The notes under the pieces are model-generated. The model was not told the origin of the DNA and did no database searches. It saw nothing but the letters and a program-made list of their open reading frames with translations. From an uncultured Muribaculaceae bacterium (GTDB lineage: Bacteria > Bacteroidota > Bacteroidia > Bacteroidales > Muribaculaceae), in contig CAJUOC010000013.1 of NCBI GenBank assembly GCA_910587925.1, positions 4,595 to 68,594 of the forward strand: a DNA stretch of 64,000 nt, read 5' to 3'. Positions 21,283 to 29,814 of this stretch are shown piece by piece. Position 1 is the first letter of the stretch, and every line of letters starts with the position of its first letter. The translations under genes and the position numbers were made by a program.

Positions 21283-21648
21283 ATGATACAGACTGAATCC
21301 CGTTTAACCGTAGCCGACAACTCCGGCGCCAAGGAAGCCCTGTGCATCCACGTGCTGGGCGGCACCGGACGCCGCTACGCATCGGTGGGCGACATCATCG
21401 TCGTATCCGTCAAGAGCGTCATCCCCAGCTCCGACATCAAGAAGGGTACCGTGAGCAAGGCTGTAGTGGTACGCACCAAGAAGGAAATCCGCCGTGTCGA
21501 CGGCTCCTACATCCGCTTCGACGACAACGCCTGCGTGCTGCTCAACAACGCCGGCGAGCTCCGCGGCACCCGTATCTTCGGCCCCGTAGCCCGCGAGCTC
21601 CGCGCCACCAACATGAAGATCGTGTCGCTCGCTCCCGAGGTACTTTAA
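21283..21648 (+). CDS. rplN: 50S ribosomal protein L14
   Basis: A 121-residue protein: MIQTESRLTVADNSGAKEAL, GDIIVVSVKSVIPSSDIKKG and FDDNACVLLNNAGELRGTRI are signature segments. It starts the spc portion of the cluster, with no promoter break from rpsQ. Confidence 0.98.
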   Translation: MIQTESRLTVADNSGAKEALCIHVLGGTGRRYASVGDIIVVSVKSVIPSSDIKKGTVSKAVVVRTKKEIRRVDGSYIRFDDNACVLLNNAGELRGTRIFGPVARELRATNMKIVSLAPEVL

Positions 21649-21676
21649 TCCAAAACCCGTAAAACCGACCAACGTA

Positions 21677-21994
21677 ATGGCTAAATTACATATCAAGAAA
21701 GGCGACACGGTGAAGGTCCTCAGCGGCGACGACCGCGGCAAGACCGGCCGCGTGCTCTCTGTGGAGCCCGCCAAGATGCGCGCCATCGTCGAGGGCGTCA
21801 ACATCGTCACCAAGGCCACCAAGCCCTCGGCACAGTATCCCCAGGGCGGCCTCATCAAGAAGGAAGCCCCCATCCATATTTCCAACCTCAGCCTCATCGA
21901 CCCCAAGACCGGCGCTGCCACCCGCATCGCCATCCGTCGCGAGGACGGCAAGGCTGTGCGTATCGCTAAAAAATCAGGACAGGAGATTAAGTAA
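21677..21994 (+). CDS. rplX: 50S ribosomal protein L24
   Basis: A 105-residue KOW-motif protein: KLHIKKGDTVKVLSGDDRGK is the KOW segment, and KKEAPIHISNLSLIDPKTG is typical of the C-terminal part. Its stop (TAATG) overlaps the rplE start by one base. Confidence 0.97.
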   Translation: MAKLHIKKGDTVKVLSGDDRGKTGRVLSVEPAKMRAIVEGVNIVTKATKPSAQYPQGGLIKKEAPIHISNLSLIDPKTGAATRIAIRREDGKAVRIAKKSGQEIK

Positions 21995-22542
21995 TGGAAA
22001 CCACACTCAGCAAAGAATACAAGGAGCGCATCGTGCCTGCCCTGACAAAGGAGTTCGGCTACACCACCCCGATGCAGGTTCCCGCCCTGGAGAAGATTGT
22101 CATCAACCAGGGCATCGGCGAGGCCACCCAGGACAAGAAGCTGATCGACATCGCCATCAACGAGCTCACGGCCATCACCGGCCAGAAAGCCGTCGCCACC
22201 CTGTCGCGCAAGGATATCTCCAACTTCAAGGTGCGTAAGAAGATGCCCATCGGCGTGCGTGTGACCCTGCGTCGCGAGCGCATGTACGAGTTTCTGGAGC
22301 GTCTGGTGCGTGTGGCTCTGCCCCGTATCCGCGACTTCAAGGGTATCGAAGGCAAGCTCGACGGCCGCGGCAACTACACCCTGGGCATCACCGAGCAGAT
22401 CATCTTCCCCGAGATCAACATCGACAACATCAACAAGCTCATGGGCATGAACATCACCTTCGTCACCACCGCCCGCAGCGACGAGGAAGGCTACGCTCTG
22501 CTCAAGCAATTCGGTCTCCCCTTCAAAAACGAAAAGAAATAA
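21994..22542 (+). CDS. rplE: 50S ribosomal protein L5
   Basis: A 182-residue 5S-rRNA-binding protein: YTTPMQVPALEKIVINQGIG, KAVATLSRKDISNFKVRKKM and the closing FVTTARSDEEGYALLKQFGL. Translation is coupled to rplX by the one-base overlap. In E. coli the S8 repressor site lies at the start of this gene; here a better candidate lies upstream of rpsH. Confidence 0.98.
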   Translation: METTLSKEYKERIVPALTKEFGYTTPMQVPALEKIVINQGIGEATQDKKLIDIAINELTAITGQKAVATLSRKDISNFKVRKKMPIGVRVTLRRERMYEFLERLVRVALPRIRDFKGIEGKLDGRGNYTLGITEQIIFPEINIDNINKLMGMNITFVTTARSDEEGYALLKQFGLPFKNEKK

Positions 22543-22543
22543 T

Positions 22544-22822
22544 ATGGCAAAAGAATCAATGAAGGCCCGCGAGGTCAAGCGCGCCAAGCTCGTGGCCAAG
22601 TATGCCGAGCGCAAGGCCGCTCTGAAGAAGGCCGGCGACTACGAGGCTTACCAGGCTCTCCAGCTGCTGCCCAAAAACGCCTCGCGCGTGCGCCTGCACA
22701 ACCGCTGCTCCATCACCGGCCGTCCCAAAGGCTACATGCGCGAGTTCGGCATCAGCCGTATCCAGTTCCGCGAGATGGCCTCTGCCGGCCTCATCCCCGG
22801 TGTGAAGAAGGCAAGCTGGTAA
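22544..22822 (+). CDS. rpsN: 30S ribosomal protein S14, zinc-free form
   Basis: A 92-residue protein. The C-terminal RLHNRCSITGRPKGYMREFG and REMASAGLIPGVKKASW identify S14. The CxxC pairs of the zinc-binding form are missing (only one cysteine is left), so this is the zinc-independent variant. It begins 1 bp after the rplE stop and is followed by a 228-bp gap before rpsH. Confidence 0.97.
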   Translation: MAKESMKAREVKRAKLVAKYAERKAALKKAGDYEAYQALQLLPKNASRVRLHNRCSITGRPKGYMREFGISRIQFREMASAGLIPGVKKASW

Positions 22823-22987
22823 GCCCCTCCGTTAAGGCCACAGCCAGTACTGCCTGCCGACCACCGCGCCCACGCGACCGACGCCACCACGGGTGAATGC
22901 CCGCCCCCTTCCTCGAAGGGCTTCACCGCCGGCGCCGCCGGTATCCGGGGCACATACAATAAACAAACCAATCAAGAGTTAAATATT

Positions 22988-23027
22988 ATAGGGCGACAGC
23001 CCACTACCCGAAAGCTGTAAGTCCCTA
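22988..23027 (+). promoter_or_regulatory. Candidate S8-binding hairpin upstream of rpsH
   Basis: AUAGGG (22988-22993) pairs with CCCUAU (23022-23027) and ACAGC (22996-23000) pairs with GCUGU (23014-23018). Between them is an asymmetric internal loop (CG opposite AAGU). A helix interrupted by a small internal loop is the kind of target S8 recognises in 16S rRNA and in its own mRNA. It lies 24 nt before the rpsH start in an otherwise long 228-bp gap. Confidence 0.4.
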
Positions 23028-23050
23028 TCAATTTAAACAAGCAACAAATC

Positions 23051-23449
23051 ATGACAGATCCCATTGCAGATTATCTGACAAGATTGAGGAACGCCATCAA
23101 AGCCAACCACCGTGTGGTAGAGATCCCCGCCTCAAACTTGAAGAAAGAAATCACGAAGATTCTCTTCGACCAGGGCTACATCCTCAACTACAAGTTTATC
23201 GACGGCGAGACACCCGCCGGCGTCATCAAGATAGCCCTCAAGTACGATCCCGTTGACCGCGTCAACGCCATCAAGGGCCTGCGCCGAGTATCACGCCCCG
23301 GCCTGCGCCAGTACACCGGTTACAAGGACATGCCCCGAGTGCTCAACGGCCTCGGCATCGCCATCCTCTCGACCTCCCGCGGCGTGATGACCAACAAGCA
23401 GGCTGCCGAGCAGAAGATCGGCGGCGAAGTCCTTTGCTACATTTACTAA
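23051..23449 (+). CDS. rpsH: 30S ribosomal protein S8
   Basis: A 132-residue protein: MTDPIADYLTRLRNAIKANH and the C-terminal KDMPRVLNGLGIAILSTSRG with a terminal GGEVLCYIY. It is a primary 16S rRNA binder and the known translational repressor of spc in E. coli. The preceding gap and hairpin suggest a comparable control here. Confidence 0.98.
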   Translation: MTDPIADYLTRLRNAIKANHRVVEIPASNLKKEITKILFDQGYILNYKFIDGETPAGVIKIALKYDPVDRVNAIKGLRRVSRPGLRQYTGYKDMPRVLNGLGIAILSTSRGVMTNKQAAEQKIGGEVLCYIY

Positions 23450-23468
23450 TCTTTAACCCGCAGATTCA

Positions 23469-24023
23469 ATGTCACGTATAGGTAAAGCACCCATCGCAAT
23501 CCCTGCCGGTGTCACTGTCGAGGTCAAAGACCACGTAGTCACCGTCAAAGGCAAGAACGGCACCCTCGAGCAGAAGGTCAACCCCGACCTCGGCGTCGAA
23601 GTACGCGACGGACACGTTTATGTAACCCGTCCCTCCGACGACCGCGAGCACCGTGCCCAGCACGGCCTCTTCCGCGCGCTCATCCACAACATGGTAGTGG
23701 GCGTGAGCGAGGGCTACCGCAAGGAAATGGAACTCGTAGGCGTAGGTTACCGCGCAGCAGCCACCGGCCAGGTGCTGGAGCTCTCGCTCGGTTTCTCCCA
23801 CGCAATCTATATCAAGCTCCCGCCCGAAGTGAAGGTGGAAGCCAAGAGCGAGCGCAACAAAAACCCGCTCATCATCCTCACAAGCGACGACAAGCAGCTC
23901 CTTGGCCAGGTATGCGCCAAGATCCGCTCGCTGCGCAAGCCTGAGCCGTACAAGGGCAAGGGTATCAAGTTTGTGGGCGAAGTCATTCGTCGTAAGTCCG
24001 GCAAGACTGCCGGTGCCAAATAA
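23469..24023 (+). CDS. rplF: 50S ribosomal protein L6
   Basis: A 184-residue protein with two similar domains: MSRIGKAPIAIPAGVTVEVK, then LVGVGYRAAATGQVLELSLG, and the basic C-terminal EPYKGKGIKFVGEVIRRKSG. It has the normal length and follows rpsH by 19 bp. Confidence 0.98.
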   Translation: MSRIGKAPIAIPAGVTVEVKDHVVTVKGKNGTLEQKVNPDLGVEVRDGHVYVTRPSDDREHRAQHGLFRALIHNMVVGVSEGYRKEMELVGVGYRAAATGQVLELSLGFSHAIYIKLPPEVKVEAKSERNKNPLIILTSDDKQLLGQVCAKIRSLRKPEPYKGKGIKFVGEVIRRKSGKTAGAK

Positions 24024-24041
24024 TCCGTAACCGACACAGCT

Positions 24042-24383
24042 ATGACAACCAAGATTGACAGAAGAAATAAAATCAAGGCACGCATCCGCGGCCGCATCTC
24101 CGGCACCGCGCAGCGTCCCCGCATGACTGTCTTCCGCTCCAACAAGCAGATCTACGTGCAGCTCGTCGACGACCTGGCAGGCAAGACCCTCGTGGCCGCC
24201 TCCTCCAAGGGCCTCACCGAAGGCACCAAGAGCGAGATCGCCGCTCAGGTAGGCAAGGCAGTCGCAGCCAAGGCTCTCGAAGCCGGCATCACCGAAGTAG
24301 TTTTCGACCGTAACGGATACCTCTTCCACGGCCGTGTAAAATCCCTCGCCGACGCTGCCCGCGAAGGCGGTCTCAAATTCTGA
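24042..24383 (+). CDS. rplR: 50S ribosomal protein L18
   Basis: A 113-residue 5S-rRNA-binding protein: RRNKIKARIRGRISGTAQRP, RMTVFRSNKQIYVQLVDDLA and the closing FDRNGYLFHGRVKSLADAAR. It stands between rplF and rpsE as expected. Confidence 0.98.
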   Translation: MTTKIDRRNKIKARIRGRISGTAQRPRMTVFRSNKQIYVQLVDDLAGKTLVAASSKGLTEGTKSEIAAQVGKAVAAKALEAGITEVVFDRNGYLFHGRVKSLADAAREGGLKF

Positions 24384-24391
24384 TTACGACT

Positions 24392-24910
24392 ATGGCAACA
24401 AAGAACAACCGCGTCAAGTCCACCAACGACCTTGAGCTCAAGGACCGTCTGGTAGCCATCAACCGTGTGACCAAGGTCACCAAGGGCGGCCGCGCCTTCA
24501 CTTTCGCCGCCATCGTCGTGGTCGGCAACGAGAACGGTATCGTAGGCTGGGGCCTGGGCAAGGCCAACGAAGTGCAGGCCGCCATCGCCAAGGGCGTGGA
24601 GGCAGCCAAGAAGAACCTCATCAAGGTGCCCATCAACCGCGGCACCATCCCCCACGAGCAGGAAGCCAAGTTTGCCGGCTCGCGTGTAATCCTCCGTCCC
24701 GCCTCGCACGGTACCGGCGTAAAGGCCGGCGGCGCCATGCGTGCGGTGCTCGAGAGCGTGGGTATCACCGACGTGCTTGCCAAGAGCAAGGGCTCGTCCA
24801 ACCCCCACAACCTCGTGAAGGCTACCATCGCCGCCCTGGGCGAGATGCGCTCTCCGGCGCAGGTGGCCCAGAACCGCGGCATCTCCGTTGAAAAAGTGTT
24901 CAAAGGCTAA
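24392..24910 (+). CDS. rpsE: 30S ribosomal protein S5
   Basis: A 172-residue decoding-fidelity protein. The dsRNA-binding-like N-domain contains KDRLVAINRVTKVTKGGRAF and GIVGWGLGKANEVQAAIAKG; the C-domain has GTGVKAGGAMRAVLESVGIT. Only 11 bp separate its stop from rpmD. Confidence 0.98.
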   Translation: MATKNNRVKSTNDLELKDRLVAINRVTKVTKGGRAFTFAAIVVVGNENGIVGWGLGKANEVQAAIAKGVEAAKKNLIKVPINRGTIPHEQEAKFAGSRVILRPASHGTGVKAGGAMRAVLESVGITDVLAKSKGSSNPHNLVKATIAALGEMRSPAQVAQNRGISVEKVFKG

Positions 24911-24921
24911 ATCGCACCACA

Positions 24922-25101
24922 ATGGCTAAAATCAAAATCACCCAGATAAAGAGCCGCATCAAGTGCCCCGCAGTGCAGAAGCGCACTCTCGACGCACTCG
25001 GCCTCAAGAAAATGCATCACACCGTAGTGAAAGAAGACACTCCCGATGTGATGGGTATGATAACCCGCGTACACCACCTCGTAGAGGTAACCAACGCATA
25101 A
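24922..25101 (+). CDS. rpmD: 50S ribosomal protein L30
   Basis: A 59-residue protein, starting MAKIKITQIKSRIKCPAVQK and ending MGMITRVHHLVEVTNA. The KIKITQIKS strand and LGLKKMHHTV loop are typical of bacterial L30. It fills the usual slot between rpsE and rplO; only its size makes it easy to miss. Confidence 0.96.
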   Translation: MAKIKITQIKSRIKCPAVQKRTLDALGLKKMHHTVVKEDTPDVMGMITRVHHLVEVTNA

Positions 25102-25114
25102 CACATCTGCAACA

Positions 25115-25567
25115 ATGGACCTAAGCAATATCAAGCCCGCCGCCGGCTCCGTTAAACCCTCCACCCGCATAGGCCGCGGCCCCGGCTCGGGTAAGGGCGG
25201 CACATCGACCCGCGGCCACAAGGGCGCCAAGTCGCGCTCGGGTTACTCGCGCAAGATCGGCTTCGAGGGCGGTCAGATGCCCCTGCAGCGCCGTCTGCCC
25301 AAGTGGGGCTTCAAGAATATCAACCGTGTAGAGTACAAGGCCATCAACCTCGAGCTCATCGAGACCCTCGCCGCCGCCCGCGGCCTGGAGAAGGTCGGCC
25401 TTGAGGAGCTCCGCGCCGCCGGTTACGTAAACCGCCGCGCCCTCGTCAAGGTGCTCGCATGCGGCACCCTCACCCGCGCCCTCACCGTAGAGGCCCACGC
25501 TTTCTCCGCAGCCGCGCAGAAGGCTATCGAGGCCGCCGGTGGCAAGACCGTTAAAATCGAAGCATAA
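25115..25567 (+). CDS. rplO: 50S ribosomal protein L15
   Basis: A 150-residue protein with the glycine/arginine-rich N-terminal arm (RIGRGPGSGKGGTSTRGHKG, then KSRSGYSRKIGFEGGQMPLQ) and a globular C-terminal half. Its stop (TAATG) overlaps the secY start by one base, coupling a ribosomal protein to the translocon. Confidence 0.98.
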   Translation: MDLSNIKPAAGSVKPSTRIGRGPGSGKGGTSTRGHKGAKSRSGYSRKIGFEGGQMPLQRRLPKWGFKNINRVEYKAINLELIETLAAARGLEKVGLEELRAAGYVNRRALVKVLACGTLTRALTVEAHAFSAAAQKAIEAAGGKTVKIEA

Positions 25568-26919
25568 TGAGATTTGTCGACACCCTCAAAAACATCTGGA
25601 CCATCGAAGAGCTGCGCAAGCGCATCCTGGTGACCTTCCTGCTGGTGCTCGTGTACCGTCTCGGCTGCTACGTGGTGCTCCCCGGCATCTCGCCCGCCGA
25701 TATCGACGTGCTCGCCAACTTCACCAACAAGAGCGGCCTGATGCAGCTCCTCGACATGTTCTCGGGCGGCGCCTTCTCACAGGCGTCAATCTTCGCCCTG
25801 GGCATCATGCCATACATCACGGCATCGATTGTAATCCAGCTCTGCGGCATGATTCTCCCCTCGTTCCAGAAAATGCAGCGAGAGGGTGAAAGCGGTCGGC
25901 AGAAACTCAATCAGTACACCCGTTACCTCACCGTCCTCATCCTTTGCCTCCAGGCACCTGCCTACCTGATCAACCTCCAGGTGCAGGTCAACGGCGCCAG
26001 CAACGGCGCCAATCCGATGGTATTCGGTTTCTGGACCGTGCTGTATCTGACCATCATTATGGCCGCCGGCGCCATGTTTATCCTCTGGCTCGGCGAGCGT
26101 ATCACCGACCGCGGTATCGGCAACGGCATATCCTTCATCATCCTGGTGGGTATCATCGCCCGTCTCCCGGGAGCCCTCTTCTATGAATTCACCTCGCGCC
26201 TGCCCGGCTCGACCGGCTCGCAGGGCGGTCTGGTGATGTTTATCGTCGAGGTGGTGCTCCTGTTTGCCGTCACCGTCATGGCCGTGCTGCTCGTGCAGGG
26301 TACCCGCAAGGTGCCCGTGCAGTATGCCAAGCGCATCGTCGGCAACCGCCAGTACGGCGGTGCCCGCCAGTACATCCCCTTGAAGGTCAACGCCGCAGGC
26401 GTAATGCCCATCATCTTCGCACAGGCCATCATGTTTATCCCCATGACCCTGGCCGGTTTCCGCGGAGGCGAGAGCGGTTTCCTGCGCGCCTTTACCGACA
26501 TCAACAGCTTCTGGTACAACTTTGTATTCTTCATCCTCATCGTTGCCTTCACATACTTCTACACCGCCATCACAGTGCGTCCCACCGAGATGGCCGACAA
26601 CATGAAGCGCAACAATGGCTTTATCCCCGGTGTGAAGCCCGGCAAGAAGACCGCCGAGTATCTCGACGCAATCATGTCGCGCATCACTCTGCCCGGCTCA
26701 ATCTTCCTGGGCATAGTGGCCATCCTGCCCGCCTTCGCCCGCTTCTTCGGTATCTCGCAGAATTTCGCACAATTTTTCGGCGGCACATCCCTCCTCATCA
26801 TGGTGGGTGTCGTGCTCGATACCCTGCAGCAGGTTGAGGCACATCTCAAGATGCACCACTACGACGGCCTGATGAAGGAAGGCAAGATCAAGGGACGTAC
26901 CACCGGCAGCGCATACTGA
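25567..26919 (+). CDS. secY: Protein translocase subunit SecY
   Basis: A 450-residue integral membrane protein with ten predicted helices, the channel of the Sec translocon. The start MRFVDTLKNIWTIEELRKRI, GIMPYITASIVIQLCG (helix 2), GIGNGISFIILVGIIARLPG and TYFYTAITVRPTEMADNMKR are characteristic. It lies after rplO as in most bacteria. adk, which follows secY in E. coli relatives, is absent and map comes next. Confidence 0.98.
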   Translation: MRFVDTLKNIWTIEELRKRILVTFLLVLVYRLGCYVVLPGISPADIDVLANFTNKSGLMQLLDMFSGGAFSQASIFALGIMPYITASIVIQLCGMILPSFQKMQREGESGRQKLNQYTRYLTVLILCLQAPAYLINLQVQVNGASNGANPMVFGFWTVLYLTIIMAAGAMFILWLGERITDRGIGNGISFIILVGIIARLPGALFYEFTSRLPGSTGSQGGLVMFIVEVVLLFAVTVMAVLLVQGTRKVPVQYAKRIVGNRQYGGARQYIPLKVNAAGVMPIIFAQAIMFIPMTLAGFRGGESGFLRAFTDINSFWYNFVFFILIVAFTYFYTAITVRPTEMADNMKRNNGFIPGVKPGKKTAEYLDAIMSRITLPGSIFLGIVAILPAFARFFGISQNFAQFFGGTSLLIMVGVVLDTLQQVEAHLKMHHYDGLMKEGKIKGRTTGSAY

Positions 26920-26959
26920 TAAGAGCGACAGCCCTTTCGACCCCAACATACGAGATTAA

Positions 26960-27742
26960 ATGATTTATCTGAAGACACCCGAGCAAATCCACCAGATGCG
27001 CCCCGCAGCCGATATAATATCGCGGCTCATGGGCGAGTTGGCCTCACGGATTGAGCCCGGAGTCACCACCCGCAAGCTCGACACCATTGCCCGTGAATTT
27101 ATTCACGACAATGGTGGCAAGCCTGCCTGTCTGGGCTACGAAGGCTTCCCCGGCACACTGTGCATCGAAGTCAACGAGACGGTGGTGCATGGCTTCCCCT
27201 CCAACTATGCCCTGCGCGAGGGCGACATCATCGGCATCGACACCGTGGTGCAGAAAGACGGCTTCATGGCCGACATGTGCTACACCTTTGCCGTGGGCGA
27301 GGTGGCCCCCGAGGTCATCGAGCTGTGCCGCGTCACCCGCCAGAGCCTGCTGGAAGGCATCGCAGCCTGCCGCCCGGGCGCGCGTATCGGCGACATAGCA
27401 TCGGCCGTGCAGACATACTGCGAGAGCCGTGGCTACGGAGTCGTGCGCGAGATGTGTGGCCACGGCATCGGTCGTGACATGCACGAGAGCCCCGAGGTGC
27501 CCAACTACGGGCGCCGCGGCACCGGCCCGGTCATCCGCAACGGCATGTGCCTCTGCATCGAGCCCATGATCACCCTGGGCAAGCGGCACATCGTCATCGA
27601 GCCCGACGGCTGGCAGTGCCGCACCCGCGACCGCCTGCCCTCGGCACACTACGAGCATACCCTCGCCGTGATCGACGGCCGCACCGAGCAGCTCACCACC
27701 TTCGACTACATCCACCAAGCAATCCCCGACAGATTCATCTGA
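26960..27742 (+). CDS. map: Type I methionine aminopeptidase
   Basis: A 260-residue cytosolic metalloenzyme that removes N-terminal methionine. The pita-bread fold metal ligands are visible: GIDTVVQKDGFMADMCYTFA (two Asp), GHGIGRDMHESPEVPNYG (His) and CIEPMITLG (Glu), with a final Glu near HYEHTLAVIDG. The length is normal. The neighbours secY and infA support co-expression with translation. Confidence 0.97.
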   Translation: MIYLKTPEQIHQMRPAADIISRLMGELASRIEPGVTTRKLDTIAREFIHDNGGKPACLGYEGFPGTLCIEVNETVVHGFPSNYALREGDIIGIDTVVQKDGFMADMCYTFAVGEVAPEVIELCRVTRQSLLEGIAACRPGARIGDIASAVQTYCESRGYGVVREMCGHGIGRDMHESPEVPNYGRRGTGPVIRNGMCLCIEPMITLGKRHIVIEPDGWQCRTRDRLPSAHYEHTLAVIDGRTEQLTTFDYIHQAIPDRFI

Positions 27743-27749
27743 TCAGACT

Positions 27750-27968
27750 ATGGCAAAGCAAACCGCAATCGAACAGGACGGCACCATCATCGAATCGCTG
27801 TCCAACGCAATGTTCCGCGTCGAGCTCGAAAACGGGCACGAAATCACCGCACACATCTCCGGCAAGATGCGCATGCACTACATCAAAATCCTGCCCGGCG
27901 ACAAAGTGCGCGTGGAGATGTCGCCCTACGACCTCTCGAAAGGTCGTATCGCATTCCGATACAAGTAA
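27750..27968 (+). CDS. infA: Translation initiation factor IF-1
   Basis: A 72-residue OB-fold factor: MAKQTAIEQDGTIIESLSNA, FRVELENGHEITAHISGKMR and MHYIKILPGDKVRVEMSPYD match IF-1 throughout. It starts 7 bp after map and precedes rpmJ, the common bacterial order. Confidence 0.97.
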   Translation: MAKQTAIEQDGTIIESLSNAMFRVELENGHEITAHISGKMRMHYIKILPGDKVRVEMSPYDLSKGRIAFRYK

Positions 27969-27995
27969 CTGAAACCAACCATACTAAAAGCAGAC

Positions 27996-28112
27996 ATGAA
28001 AGTAAGAGCTTCTGTAAAGAAACGCACCCCCGACAGCAAGATCGTGCGTCGCAAGGGTCGCCTGTACGTGATCAACAAGAAAAATCCCAAGTACAAACAA
28101 CGTCAAGGATAA
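27996..28112 (+). CDS. rpmJ: 50S ribosomal protein L36, zinc-free form
   Basis: A 38-residue protein starting MKVRASVKKRTPDSKIVRRK and ending NPKYKQRQG. The three cysteines and the histidine that bind zinc in the classical form are Thr, Ser, Asn and Tyr here, so this is the C-minus variant. It sits between infA and rpsM as expected. Confidence 0.96.
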   Translation: MKVRASVKKRTPDSKIVRRKGRLYVINKKNPKYKQRQG

Positions 28113-28148
28113 TTTCCGTTATTTTTGAAGAAAAAATACCAGTAATTT

Positions 28149-28529
28149 ATGGCAATTCGAATAGTGGGTGTTGACCTCCCCCAGAACAAACGAGGTGAAA
28201 TCGCCCTGACTTACATCTACGGCATCGGCCGCAGCTCGGCCAAGAAGATCCTCGAGAAGGCCGGCGTGGATGTAAACATCAAGGTGCAGGACTGGACCGA
28301 CGCCCAGGCCGCAGCCGTCCGCGAGGTCATCGGCTCCGACTACAAGGTGGAGGGTGACCTGCGCAGCGAGATCCAGCTCAACATCAAGCGTCTGATGGAT
28401 ATCGGCTGCTACCGCGGCATCCGTCACCGTATCGGCCTGCCCGTGCGCGGACAGTCGACCAAAAACAACGCCCGTACCCGCAAAGGTCGCAAGAAGACCG
28501 TCGCTAACAAGAAGAAAGCTACTAAATAA
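28149..28529 (+). CDS. rpsM: 30S ribosomal protein S13
   Basis: A 126-residue protein: MAIRIVGVDLPQNKRGEIAL, TYIYGIGRSSAKKILEKAGV and the basic tail GLPVRGQSTKNNARTRKGRK that contacts P-site tRNA. It opens the alpha part of the cluster. Confidence 0.98.
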   Translation: MAIRIVGVDLPQNKRGEIALTYIYGIGRSSAKKILEKAGVDVNIKVQDWTDAQAAAVREVIGSDYKVEGDLRSEIQLNIKRLMDIGCYRGIRHRIGLPVRGQSTKNNARTRKGRKKTVANKKKATK

Positions 28530-28538
28530 ACCACGACT

Positions 28539-28928
28539 ATGGCAAAAAAGACAGTCGCAGCAAAGAAACGTAACGTCAAGGTGGGCGCCGACGGCCAGCT
28601 TCACGTACACAGCTCGTTCAACAATATCATCGTATGCCTCGCCAACAGCGAGGGTCAGGTCATCTCGTGGTCATCGGCCGGCAAGATGGGCTTCCGCGGC
28701 AGCAAGAAGAACACTCCTTACGCCGCCCAGATGGCAGCGCAGGACTGCGCCAAGATTGCCTACGACCTGGGTCTGCGCAAAGTAAAGGCCTATGTGAAAG
28801 GTCCCGGCAACGGCCGCGAGGCTGCCATCCGCACAATTCACAACAGCGGTATCGAGGTAGTTGAGATCATCGACGTGACTCCGCTGCCCCACAACGGCTG
28901 CCGTCCTCCCAAGCGCAGAAGAGTTTAA
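28539..28928 (+). CDS. rpsK: 30S ribosomal protein S11
   Basis: A 129-residue platform protein: HVHSSFNNIIVCLANSEGQV, SSAGKMGFRGSKKNTPYAAQ and DVTPLPHNGCRPPKRRRV at the C-terminus. A 258-bp gap follows before rpsD, unlike the tight spacing elsewhere. Confidence 0.98.
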   Translation: MAKKTVAAKKRNVKVGADGQLHVHSSFNNIIVCLANSEGQVISWSSAGKMGFRGSKKNTPYAAQMAAQDCAKIAYDLGLRKVKAYVKGPGNGREAAIRTIHNSGIEVVEIIDVTPLPHNGCRPPKRRRV

Positions 28929-29186
28929 TAATCAGTTGGTACACCCCCGGCGCGGTCACAGATGCCTATGCCGGCGGGGACACTCTGCTTTCACTTTTAG
29001 TTACTCCAACACCAACCCAACACTAATCAACGAGCCTTCGCGCCACCGGCACCGGCAGCAGGCGCCCGCGCAACACCTTGACACGCGCCATCGGGCGCCC
29101 CGCAGCGACCGCAGCCACCAGGGCGCGACCACCGCAGCGACGGCCGGCAGCCACGCGAAGACTCACTAAACTGATTCTTAACTACA
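28929..29186 (+). promoter_or_regulatory. Long C-rich leader upstream of rpsD
   Basis: This 258-nt untranslated gap inside the operon is strongly C/A-rich and has no long open frame on the plus strand. Proteins of the S4 family repress their own operon, and I recall an S4-type leader motif described for Bacteroidia, so a regulatory RNA is plausible. I could not draw a defined structure by eye. Confidence 0.3.
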
Positions 29187-29792
29187 ATGGCAAGATATAC
29201 AGGTCCCAAGACCAAAATAGCCCGTAAGTTCGGCGAGCCCATCTTCGGTGAAGACAAAGTACTTCAGCGCCGCAACTACCCCCCCGGCCAGCACGGCCAG
29301 AACAAGCGCCGCAAGACCTCTGAGTACGGCATCCAGCTGCGCGAGAAGCAGAAGGCCAAGTACACCTACGGTGTGCTGGAGCGTCAGTTCCACAATCTCT
29401 TCGAGAAGGCTTCGCGCATCAAGGGTATCACCGGTGTGATCCTGCTCCAGCTCCTCGAGAGCCGCCTCGACAACGTGGTATACCGTCTCGGTATCGCCCC
29501 CACCCGCGCCGCAGCCCGCCAGGTAGTGCTCCACAAGCACGTCACCGTCAACGGCCGTGTGGTCAACATCCCCTCCTACCAGGTACAGCCCGGCGACATC
29601 GTGGCAGTGCGTGAGAAGAGCAAGTCGCTCGAGGTAATCGCCGACTCGCTGGCCGGCTTCAACCACAGCAAGTATCCTTGGATCGAGTGGGACGAGAGCG
29701 TAAAGGGCGGCAAATTCCTGCACATGCCCGAGCGCGAGGACATCCCCGAAAACATCAAGGAGCAGCTCATCGTCGAGTTGTACTCGAAATAA
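29187..29792 (+). CDS. rpsD: 30S ribosomal protein S4
   Basis: A 201-residue protein of the zinc-free type: MARYTGPKTKIARKFGEPIF, KRRKTSEYGIQLREKQKAKY, and the S4 RNA-binding domain with RLDNVVYRLGIAPTRAAARQ and HKHVTVNGRVVNIPSYQVQP. It is a primary 16S rRNA binder and a candidate autoregulator of the alpha section. Confidence 0.98.
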   Translation: MARYTGPKTKIARKFGEPIFGEDKVLQRRNYPPGQHGQNKRRKTSEYGIQLREKQKAKYTYGVLERQFHNLFEKASRIKGITGVILLQLLESRLDNVVYRLGIAPTRAAARQVVLHKHVTVNGRVVNIPSYQVQPGDIVAVREKSKSLEVIADSLAGFNHSKYPWIEWDESVKGGKFLHMPEREDIPENIKEQLIVELYSK

Positions 29793-29814
29793 TCACCAAT
29801 AACACTTCAGATCC

